Made by a program: the position numbers and the translations under genes. A model generated the notes under the pieces. That model saw only the letters and a program-made list of their open reading frames with translations, was not told the origin of the DNA and did not search any database. Below are positions 40,836-50,878 of a DNA stretch of 64,000 nt, piece by piece. Position 1 is the stretch's first letter, and the number at the start of each line of letters is the position of its first letter. The stretch is from Arachnopeziza araneosa (taxonomy: Eukaryota; Ascomycota; Leotiomycetes; Helotiales; Arachnopezizaceae): NCBI GenBank assembly GCA_003988855.1, contig QYAI01000047.1:235578-299577 (forward strand), in the 5' to 3' direction.

Positions 40836-43715
40836 TCAGCCCACAAATTCGCCAGCCACGAGAGTTTCCCATGGCTTTCCAGTCTCCCAAACTCGTTCCA
40901 TCAAAGTTCGCGCGTTATGGACCTGAGTCATTCCGGATTTCTCAACTCCTTGGATTCGCTCAAGGATGTCTTTTCTTTGTTTTCTATCTTTTGTATCGCA
41001 ACCAGCAGTGAACATAGGGAAAAGTAAACATGCCTCAGCACTACTTCCCCTCCTAACTTTATACAAGGCTCCAAAGATCTGTCGAACACCTTCTTGCACA
41101 TCGGGATCCTCCGACCGCTTTCCTAGAATGCGACGATGTAGATGTACGTGGCCGGCCCAATGGAAAGCTTCGTTCGTCGCACCCATCTCGATGTTATCCC
41201 AATGATAAGCTGCCTCTCCTGTCGATTGCATATGAGTACATGGCTTTGCGGGATGATTGCGGGAATCAGCAAGTGCTGCCTCGAGCTTTGTTGCGCCATC
41301 GACAATTTCTTCGGACGGTTCCCAATCAAATCGAATTTCTGTATCAGGCCCGATACGCTCGTTGTCGCAGATTCTCGAGAGTTCTGCAATCTTGGCTAAG
41401 ATTCGAATACATCTGCTGGTGAAACCCAAAATGCAATCGATATTGTAATCGTTCTCATCCTCAATGCTGTAATCCAAGATCCAAGACTAAGGAAATTGGC
41501 ATATTAGTACTTACAAAACCGATGGGTAGAAATTAAGTCTTACCGAGGACGGTGCGTTTGTCTTTCCCCCACTAAGACTGCCAAGAACGTCAAGGTATGC
41601 GAACCAACTCCAGAGGAATGATGAGACCATATCTCTTCGCGATGCAGATTTCACGCTTTGAGGCCCTCCTCTAGCTGCGATCATCTGACGAGCAACATCT
41701 AGATGCTTTTGCCATGGAACTGCAACTCCAAAAGCTTTTGGCGAAATGATCTCGAGCGATGCAAGCATAATCGCGGTCGCAAGATTTGAATTGGTCAAAC
41801 TTCCTTGGGGATCATCAAGAGCTTCTCGTAGGTTCCGAAAAATACCTTGGACCCATTGAGCGATGCGAATAGATGGTTCTGGCTGACGAAGCAGACGTGC
41901 TCGGTGAGATGCAGAATAAGCAAGCAAGAGTTTTAGGAGATTCTCATCTCGGACGGCCATCTGGGGTAGAATGCTTCTGAAAGGATTTGAAGAACAATTG
42001 TGGGGAATCAGGCAATTAGCGGTGTGGTTAATGAAATGGTGCTATAATAGTTAGTCTCCACTCAAAATTTAGATATAATCGGTCTCTTACAAAGTACTAG
42101 TCCTGAGTTAGCGTAATATTTAGTATAGGAGAATGCAACTCACGAGAAGGTTCATATTATTCTCTCTCAAAATCTCTGGCAACGGCTCCAACGCCCTTGG
42201 AATAGTAATTGGGACGGGTTTGTCATAGTAGCCACCATTCTCTAGCTTTAGATTGCTATCAAATCCGAACTCGAGTGGCGAGAATTCCGCATTATCATCT
42301 AGCATCAACTCAAGATGATCGCGCATTGCAACAGGCGATGAGCCAGAAATGGCATTCACATCGTCATTCTTACCTATGTCTAAGTCTTTGAAGCCTCTGT
42401 CAACACCGTAGGTGTTGGTATCCTGGTATAAATCTTGATATTCCAAAGTCCAGTCTTGCACTTCTGGATTGCTTCGAGGGCCAGGCCGCTGGAGGTTTTG
42501 ATATGGAATACCAGGGGGTCCAGAAAGGAGGGAGTTCACGGAAAGTCGACGCAAATCTAGAGATTCTTGTAATGCTTTTGGGGATAATTTGGACTTGTAT
42601 CCGTCATCCTCATTGCTTGATGCAGGGGTTAGTGGTGTACTGACCGAGCTTGGAGGTACAAACGCTCCTGATAGCGAGTTTTGAAGATCAGGGTTAAAGC
42701 TTCCATATCCAATTTGGGGCGGCGGTGGCATTGAGAGATCATATGAGGCACTATTATCCTGGTTGAGCTGATAACGTCTTCTCTTACTTGGTCTTTGATC
42801 ATCGAGGATTTGCGCTCCACTTAAATCATCTCTAGCATTTCCGAGGAATGGTGGTGTTGCTGTCGGTGTGTCAATGTCGGAATCAATAAGAACTTGTCCT
42901 GGTTGCATGTGGCGTAATCTTGAGATTTGAGGACCCTGTATTGACAAAGGAATGTTGGAAGGGGACGAATGATATCTTTCATAGCTTTGGGTATGTTGAT
43001 AGTCAGACTGATTCTGTAAGTTGCCCAACATGCCCTCATGGTATATGGAATCTCCAGACGAGCCTGCTCCCATGATCAACGGGTCGATCATCTGGGCTGT
43101 GGGAGATATCTGCGAGTATTGATTTGTACCAGTTTCTAAAGGTCCGAAATGGACAGGCAGAGAAGGTCCCCCTTGGCTGATATTTCCATTCCAAGTATGA
43201 GGTGAGCCTGGATTTGAAGGCGGCTGGAAAGAGTCGTGTGATGAAGAGGGTCTGGATAAAGACATGGCAGAATGTGGAGCTTCTGGTCCCCCGGAGCTCA
43301 TGGTACTCGATGAAAAATCGATCTGACCAAAACCTGCCAAACTTTGTGCTTTGTTCTTCCCTCTGCCCTCCCAGTTTAGACGGATGCTGTAATCACATGC
43401 ATCTCCTTGTTTCTCGCAGTTCAAGCATGTCGGACGCCTCTCGTCACATTTGACTTTCCGCTGCTTGCAAGGCCTAGTGAAATAGTTGTTAGTAGGTTTG
43501 CGAGAGCATCGGAAACCGCTTCAACCAAATTGGATTTTTGAGAGAGAAGTAGAAATAGAAAGCAAATAGCAAAGAAAGAGTCACGTAAGAAATTCATCTG
43601 TCGATCGAAATATGACGATTGCCTAAGACAATACTAAAATCCAAAGGACATACCAGCATCCTGTCCGACTTCGTTTCTTGGGCGCCGGTCCACCCTCCTT
43701 TCTTGGTCTCGGCAT
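40836..43715 (-). CDS. Zn2Cys6 transcription factor with fungal-specific regulatory domain
   Basis: The five-exon, 848-residue model is 43654-43715, 42144-43473, 42091-42096, 41544-42041 and 40836-41486. The binuclear zinc cluster spans the first 180-bp intron, with Cys at residues 20, 23, 30, 37, 40 and 47 in perfect C-x2-C-x6-C-x6-C-x2-C-x6-C spacing. Basic residues precede it (APKKRSRTGC). Residues about 65-420 are Ser/Pro/Gln-rich, disordered linker. The fungal-specific domain then starts at NNMNLLYFHHFINHTAN and continues with MAVRDENLLKLLLAYSASHRARLL. The YF of that block comes from a 6-nt exon between introns of 47 and 49 bp. Its target genes are unknown. The adjoining PPWD1-type gene is on the same strand. 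Confidence 0.87.
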
Positions 43716-44259
43716 ATTGACATAAGAATCCACCAAGATTTAGGTGACTAGCAGAAGACTTGATGATGTATGGTAGGGATCAAAATCGAAGGTGTGACTA
43801 GTTGTCTAGTCCCGCGGGGCAGAGGCTTGTATCAAAGCTGGGAGGATACAAGAAGTTCTCCGAAAGGACACGCGACCTAGTAACTCAGAGCACATGGCAA
43901 CTGAACGCGCAACTTGGTTGAATTGAAGTTTGTCGTTGTGGTTGAAAGATGAGAGAGGCTGACGCGGGGGATTCTACAAGTTGGTATCCTGAAGTACGCT
44001 AGTCTTATCGCGATAAAGAAGCATTCATCATTGGCTGCGGAGAGTGAATAGTAATACATGGGCCGTTGCCTACTGTTATTCCATAATTTTCGTCTGGTCT
44101 TTCCATCTCAAGTTGTGTCCTGCTAAGAATTTCACAGTGTGAGCCTCAGACCTGAGAATTTTGGGATGTCTTTCAGGTCCAAGAGAAAAATTGGATTATA
44201 GCATTGCACATCTTTCAATCAAGACGGGAACAGAAATGGGTATCATTAATTCTAATATG
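43716..44259. other. Intergenic region, Zn2Cys6 promoter
   Basis: The promoter of the minus-strand regulator at left and the 3' flank of the cyclophilin gene at right. No other feature was recognised. Confidence 0.4.
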
Positions 44260-46213
44260 TTACATGATCTCGATATTGAGAATTTTGATATCTTCTTCCG
44301 GCTTCTCCTTGTAAACTTTAGTATTCTCAATCTTATGCACCACATCCAAACCTTGGATGGCCCTTCCAAATATCGTGTGCTTGTCATCAAGCCAGGGCTG
44401 CCAGTACGTCAGGTCAGAATTCAAGGGCAAGAAAATAACCACTTACAGTCTTCTCAGTTGTAATGAAGAACTGGCTCCCGTTCGTATTCGGTCCTGCATT
44501 GGCCATACTCAAAGTATAGGGTTTATCATGTCTCAAAGTACTAAACTCATCCTCGAATTCTTTACCCCAAATACTCTCTCCACCAGTTCCATCCCCAAGA
44601 GGATCGCCACACTGAATCATAAATTTCCGAATGACTCGATGGAAGATAGTGTTGTTATAATAGCCTTGTTTTGAGTGCACAACAAAGTTCTCCACTGCCT
44701 TGGGAGCTGCATCCGGGAAAAGACGAACATGGATATCTCCATAACTAGTATGAATGACCGCCGCTGTTCCAGTTTCAGTAGCTCTCGCTACAACAGCCTT
44801 CTTCGCATTTGTGTTGGTTGGCTTTTCATTTTGAACGTCTCGCTCGGACTTAGATATGTTCTCGTCATTGGTGAACATGTAGAATCTAATTTTTCCAACG
44901 CCAGTAGTGAATAAGATTGGATCTCGAACTTCGGATTCTTGAAGGAGTGGATTATTTGATGCTGCCATAGCCACTGTCGTAAGTCCCTTCTTCTGCGGCT
45001 GTCCTTGGTATATTGCGACACTAAGAGGTCTAAAGTTCTCATCTTTCCCATACACTTTCACAACTCGATTTGTGTAAGTGTTCAATACTTTGATCCCTAG
45101 CATTGATCCGTATATAATGAAATGGCCCGTCTCATCAAAAATGACATTTGCTTTGTTACGTAGGGCCGAGGTGTCGATTTCTCTCTCTGTAGCGAGACGG
45201 CGACCAAATTCAACATCCTCGAGTTTTTGCAGAGCGGTACCAGCTTGCTGCATCTCCTCGATAATTTGCAAAGATTCATCGTACGTCCTGTAAAGTTTTC
45301 CGGTAGGGAAGTCAAAAATTCGAATTTTCCGGTCAGGGAACGAGAACGTCGCGAATTGAGTCCCCGAAGGCGAAATTGTTAAAGACGTAGGCGTCGTCTT
45401 GGCTTTTTTAAATTCAAAGAGATTTGTTGAGCTCTTATATTCAAAAACATTATCCGGCTTCTCATAACTTCCTCCCGGACGCCAATACTCAATCATGCCA
45501 TTTTCATCTGCTGAAACAACACAATTATAAACATCGTTAAAAGCCATCAAAGACACCACACTTCGGTGGATTCCGGACATCGTATGTACTGGTTCCTGGT
45601 TCTCTCCTCTCCCGTCGTAAATTCGAATTGTATGATTGACCTCATCTGAGATTGCCAATAATGGCAGAGAGGCTCCACGTCCATGTACCCAACACACGCA
45701 TTTCGGTGTAAACTCCATTGGAAGCATAGCCAGGAGATCGAAGGTCACAACATCGAATATCTTGACACTTTTATCGATTCCGGCTGTTGCAAAACTTCTC
45801 CCATCGGCACTGACTGAAACGCTCTTGATTTCGCCCACATGAGCTCTGAATTCTTTTACAAATTCAATTCCTTCTGGCCCTTTCTTCCAGAATTTCACTA
45901 CACCATCAACAGAGCTTGTGATGAGGAAGTCGGTCAATGGTGTTGTGGTGACAAAAGTGAGCTGCTCCTTGTGCATCAGCGATTTCGAGTACCTCGCAGA
46001 CATGGGCAGAGCAGAAATATACAGCTTCTCATACGGGAGCTTGCGACGCTTCTTCTTGGGTGCTTCAGCAGTCGGGAGCTGAGGTCCCATATCATCATCT
46101 GAAGAGGAGTCTAAGAAAGTATTAGCAGCAATTCCACTTCAGATAGAGCTGTGCCCACCATCATCAGATCGGCTCCTCTTATTAGACTTGGTTTCGGTAG
46201 CACTATCCGCCAT
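44260..46213 (-). CDS. WD40-repeat cyclophilin, PPWD1 type peptidyl-prolyl isomerase
   Basis: The three-exon model gives 618 residues: 46159-46213, 44447-46110 and 44260-44397; introns are 48 and 49 bp. After a charged N terminus (KSNKRSRSDDDSSSDDD) and a basic patch (KKKRRKLPYEKLY), WD40 repeats occupy about residues 65-400. Examples are ITSSVDGVVKFWKK, ATAGIDKSVKIFD and VVSADENGMIEYW. The cyclophilin domain fills about 460-618 with IHTSYGDIHVRLFPD, NTIFHRVIRKFMIQCGDP, ANAGPNTNGSQFFIT and the tail GRAIQGLDVVHKIE. The catalytic Arg (FHRV) and the substrate-pocket QFFIT are intact, although the usual W in the last block is replaced by the WLDDKHTIFG sequence typical of this subfamily. PPWD1 proteins associate with the spliceosome. 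It is divergent from the next gene, with 198 bp between the ATGs. Confidence 0.92.
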
Positions 46214-46411
46214 TCTGAAAGTTGTCAAGTCGCTGGGTATGTGGAAACAAAAATTGGCAGCATAGCAAATGAGGCTGAGGTCGGTATCCTCGGTCAATCG
46301 TTTCGCCGCCCCGACCATATCAGCTTGCACCCACTTCCATCATCTTCTCCTGTACGGAATCAACGTCCATCCTTGTCTAATCTTTTCCACTATACAGTCA
46401 TTTCCGTTATC
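46214..46411. promoter_or_regulatory. Compact divergent promoter, PPWD1-type gene and FAR-17a gene
   Basis: Only 198 bp separate two divergent start codons, so this should be a bidirectional promoter. No motif was assigned. Confidence 0.45.
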
Positions 46412-47188
46412 ATGTCTACTATCTCTCAGCAACTCATGGCCCGCCATCCTCTCCAGCGGCTACAGTCGCCATCCCGAGGCGTTTCTGCACTAGTCCACCT
46501 CATTGGCATAATCTCGTTCACCTTATCGTACAAATACTTGATTGACTTCCCGACTATGATAAACGCTTCTTACGGATGGCACTGGCAATATTTGACTATT
46601 CTAGGCCTCGCCGTTGCACATCTGACCTTTATCTTCGGCTTCCTGGCAGATATCACTTTGTCTCCGAAGCTCTTCCTTATCAAGAACAGCTTATCGCTAT
46701 GTTCTGCGCCACTCGAGGTTCTGATAAGTCTATTATACTGGGGAATAAGTGCTATCGATAGGACACTCGTGGTTCCCCCAGAAATACATATTGCCCCTAT
46801 TGCGGATATTGGGTTCCATGCTATGCCATCAATTTTGCTCACCATTGATTTGCTGTTCTTGAGTCCTCCATGGACGATACACGCACTTCCGGCTATGGGG
46901 TTGAGCTCTGCAATTGCTGTGGGATATTGGGCTTGGGTTGAGCAGTGCTATAAGCACAACGGATTGTAGGGTCTGTCAAATTCTCTGATGGCCGTTGCTA
47001 ATGGTTGAAATAGTTATCCCTATCCTTTATTCGGACAGCTAGATACAACGCAGAGGATTGTTGTATTCACAGCGGCCGCTTTCTTAATGACGGGTAGCAC
47101 GATCATGTTGCGTTGGCTACATGGGAAAGTTAATGGGCTACAGGGAGCTGAAAAGCGAAGCACACCGAGTAATATCAAAGGAGAATGA
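46412..47188 (+). CDS. FAR-17a/AIG1-like multispanning membrane protein
   Basis: The two-exon model gives 242 residues: 46412-46965 and 47014-47188; the 48-bp intron has a GTAGGG donor and a GCTAAT branch. Five to six hydrophobic helices are visible (VSALVHLIGIISFTLSYKYL, LTILGLAVAHLTFIFGFLADI, APLEVLISLLYWGISAI, MPSILLTIDLLFLSPPW, VVFTAAAFLMTGSTIML). The pattern, including the WHWQYLTILG and YPYPLFGQLDTTQR blocks, fits the FAR-17a/AIG1 family. Animal members are atypical threonine hydrolases of fatty-acid esters, and the Thr of LTILG and the His of IGFHAMPS occupy the expected places. The biological role in fungi is not established. The splice joins NGF to YPYP. Confidence 0.82.
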
Positions 47189-49581
47189 TGATAGCCCATG
47201 TTTATCATTCATGAATATACTCGTAAAATATATCCTTATGCTTTCACCTGTTGAGCTTGCTTCTATTCTTTTCTATCGGGAATCTCTCATCCCCTTCTCA
47301 GTGCGCAATGAGTTACCTCGCTTCTCAAAAATATCGAGGAATCGACCTCTGGCTAAAAGATATCTTCCTGACCCTATCCTTATTCTTCTGCAATTATTTC
47401 CGCGATATAGCACGCCGTCATACACGCACCTGCTTTCTAACTCTGGCGGGCGAGTGCCTTTGATACACCTGGCCAGGTCACTATGTGATGCATTGTATTG
47501 CAAATTGCATAAACTCAAGCTGATGAAAGTCTCCCAGACGAGCACCGAGTCACGTGTTCTTGCTCACTTCGCCCTTCCTTTCTTTCTCAGCAAAGTTTGT
47601 GTCGCTGTTTCTTATGTCGCTACCTATTCACGCATAGATATTCTTTGGGTTATCTGGCTTTATGGAGAGAGTTGCAGCATGAGCAGCATATTTTTGGTGC
47701 GGGAGTGAGCCTCAGGTGGTTGATTGAGGAATCGGACTAGATGTTACTGTTCGAGTAGGCAAATTGTATTTGTACCTTGGTAGTTTAATGGTTTATTCTT
47801 TCTCAATGATCGCAGACTGTCTCTCTCACAGTATTCAAGGCATTTTGGGTTTTGGGCAGTCCTGACATGCTCGCTTTTGTAAGGGCCCACGATTGCACGG
47901 TCAGAACACGTGAATGATGAATCTGTTATTTCAAGAAGGTAAAGCTGAAGAGCACCAAGTGCTTGAAGCTTTCTACATATACCCTTAATAGTTCTATCGA
48001 TAGTCTTGTCGATAGTTCTGAAGATCGCTCTGCTGATCTTCATCCCTTCCATCAAAGAAGTCAGCTTCGAGTGCTGCCTCAGTTCCTGCCTAGGCCCTCA
48101 GGCCTAGGTCCTGACCACCGGGTCCAACCCGTGACAGCTTTTACCTGGCCCAAGACCGCTTAAATTCCGGTGTGAATCGAAGTAGATTAAACAACTGCTG
48201 ACAAATCACGGTCTAGAAAATAAAGCCTGTTTGTCTTTCCAGTAATTGACACAAATCTTGCTCTTGTCTGATTCCCCTCCAGTCTTTTTAGTGGAGATTG
48301 ATGATAATAACTGGTTCAAGAAACGGCAGCCTTACTGAGAGAGAGCTTTAGTTTGTTGGAAATCCAATTTACACAAAATAGCCAGTACGTCTGAATCTCT
48401 TTTCCTTTTAAAACAATTTGACAAACAAAATATCCACCCCGTTCACTTGATTCGTATAAATTTCATATGCTCCTTAAGATATTCACGTAGTTTTCATAAG
48501 TGAATATTGCAAATTGTCAGACATTTGTGTCTGGCCGGAGATCTCCAGTGGATCTATATTCGTCAGATGCGCCGACGTAAGTACTCCACGGCCGCCGCGC
48601 TTTCATTTACTCTTTGTGGAAACGGCATCCCCGACCCGGTCAACGACTCTGCATATGAAAGCCAGATGGAATCGCGTCATCTCCAGTGGATCGTACGATG
48701 CCTGCAGCGCAGTTGCTAGTAATTGGTTGAGAGTCAAGGAATCGAAGACATCAGCTCTGGGACGGACTTGCATACGCCACGATCGGTACGGGAGGCACGC
48801 GCCGAGAATTTGTTCGCCCGTCAGCCACGTTTCTACCTTAGTTTTGTTTCTTCTTACTTCCAACTGGCTTATTGAATTGAGACAACTTTCACTTCGTCCG
48901 ACCACTTGATGGCTCAGATAGCCGTATCCACAATCATGGGTTACACAGAGCGATCTATTGGATTGAGAATGCGGACGTCATTCTCTCGTTCAATAGACTC
49001 ATAATGCTGTAAAACATCGGACTCCCTTCCGAAGGCTGTACGTACGACATGGTCTGGCCTACCGTCAGAGAGGTCTCACCTAGACACCATGGTTGCATTG
49101 GTGTTGAGGACTTGAACCCACAATTCCGATAATACGTGGGACGTTTAAGAAAGAAAATGACATTCTCGTGTCTTGAAATCTAACCTTTGTCTCAAACAAT
49201 ATCCTATGAGAATGATTCATTCATGCCCGTGATCAAGTGTGATCAATAGCATCATTCTGTTGAAGACAGAGGAGAGCGGCATTTTCCAGTTACACCGCAG
49301 AGCACATAATTCTCGAGCGTTCATGCGATGCGAGTGCTGTCAGATGACAGCTCTGACTTCTCTGTGACCGAGGTGGGAGAGAATAACAGAATCCGTGATC
49401 GGATAGGGCGAAAAATGCCTGTTTAGGTGAATTGTGGACTTCTCAAGCAGAAATTACATAAAAGGAGCCTTCAACCAGGTTTGCAAGTGCTCCTTCATCC
49501 CGAATCATCAGTCAAAAACAGATCCTTCTCATAACCTGTTTCCAGTCGTGAAACATATCTTATTTCTATATCTCAACAGTC
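47189..49581. other. Gene-poor region with palindromic patches
   Basis: About 2.4 kb without a supported gene. Near 47995-48025 two TCGATAGT units are repeated, and near 48086-48112 two CCTAGG units flank a short spacer. These could be the debris of a mobile element, but no terminal repeats, transposase or reverse transcriptase motif could be found. Confidence 0.45.
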
Positions 49582-50566
49582 ATGTCATCAATCATCGGTA
49601 TCGAAGGAGTCTATCATGTCTATATCAAGTAAGAACTCTCTAGAAGCTAATCATCCTTTGATTCTTATCCTAGAGTTATGCTCGGCTCTCCTCTCTGAAC
49701 TAATGTGTATACCCGATTGATCATATGGGAAAATAGAGGATTTGGCATTTACTGATACCTCCTGCCTCAGGTGGTCTCCAACCAACGACGTGGTGAACAA
49801 TTCAGCAATTGGGCGTACTCAACTTACTTTTCAAAATCGCCAGAGCGCTGATGAATTCTATCGCTTCCTCACAACGTCAACAGATACCACTGGAAAGAAC
49901 CCTCTTTTCTCTTTGCTCGTCCGTAACGGGCCGCAATTCTGGTACTTCGATGTCACTCCTTATGCTGGCACGAGTTAGTAATTTCACCTATAACATCCAT
50001 CACAAGATCCTTGAACTCGGTCGGGATCCCACAAATTAACTCTTATAATAGACTGGGAGCTTCCCCGCTACATTCTCCAATGGAACCCGCAATGGGGCAA
50101 GCGAGTTATCCTCACTCTTTTGAACGACTGGAACGGCCGCATCCTCGATGTCATCCCCACCCAAGCCACGACTGAATGGACCAACGGCGGAGCCTACTTC
50201 ATCAAGAGTACCAACCTGCAAACCGAATTCTGGTATTCCGACGGCGGCCTCATTACTATTTCCAACAGCGACCGTACCAAATTCATCGTTCGAGCTACTG
50301 CCTTCCAGAGCAATGATCCACAAGTCTTGATTCGCAGTGACAATGTCACTATCGAACTTGCTGCTGACGCCGGGAGTTCAAGCCCAACGTATGTTACATT
50401 GCCAAGTGATACTTCTAGACTGGGATTCTCGAGTAACCCCTACACTTGGACTTTCAACGATTTCTTCGCTAGTTTGGGCATTCAGAGGTATACAACCTCT
50501 GGGGATGTTTATGAGAGAGTTGTTGATCACAGCCCTGGCACTTCGGTGGTTTGGGATCTTGTTTAA
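49582..50566 (+). CDS. Unknown protein, possibly beta-rich
   Basis: The three-exon model gives 254 residues: 49582-49628 (MSSIIGIEGVYHVYI), 49771-49973 and 50052-50566. The 142-bp intron 1 has a GTAAGA donor and a CTCAG acceptor; the 78-bp intron 2 has a GTTAGT donor and a TAATAG acceptor. I do not recognise the family. Notable segments are FYRFLTTSTDTTGKNP, GPQFWYFDVTPYAGT, NWELPRYILQWNPQWGKRV and EFWYSDGGLITISNSD. The composition is rich in Trp, Tyr, Thr and Asn, as in secreted or beta-sandwich proteins, but there is no signal peptide on the predicted N terminus. Intron 1 is the weakest part; a different 5' exon is possible. It is isolated within gene-poor DNA, which suggests lineage-specific content. 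Confidence 0.6.
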
Positions 50567-50878
50567 GATCCATCACGACCAGGAGGAAGGAAGACTACAC
50601 GAAAGATACTGGGAAGAACTGAGATGAGGGATAGATTTTGGCAAGAGAAAACTTATTAGAGCTATTGTTGTCAATACTGGAACTTGGTGAATCTGCAAGG
50701 ATCCATGCTCGTTTTAGGAATGTTTTCTTATGCTCGAAGGTTTTGGAGGAAATAACTCAAATAGCATTCAACATCGCTATTATGCATTTCGACTTTTTAA
50801 GGCTAGTGACTTCAAGTTATTCACTTAAAGGTAGATAAAAAGATGCAAATCCCAGAGAATTTAGGCTTCAGTTCTATT
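50567..50878. other. Short convergent intergenic region
   Basis: 312 bp between two convergent stops. No feature was seen. Confidence 0.4.

Noticed and set aside
30845..43715. Secondary-metabolite cluster (aminotransferase, acyl-CoA ligase, GNAT, Zn2Cys6 regulator)
   Set aside because: No polyketide synthase, NRPS, terpene or other backbone enzyme; the genes are interleaved with housekeeping genes, so the neighbourhood looks coincidental.
47121..47708. 195-residue plus-strand frame after the FAR-17a gene
   Set aside because: Overlaps the last exon of the FAR-17a gene in another frame, and there is no family similarity.
47995..48112. Possible transposon debris around palindromic CCTAGG and CGATAG units
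   Set aside because: No terminal repeats, target-site duplication or transposase/reverse transcriptase motif could be identified, so no mobile element is called.
48110..48135. GGTCCAACCC string resembling a tRNA T-arm
   Set aside because: The flanks do not fold into acceptor and anticodon stems.
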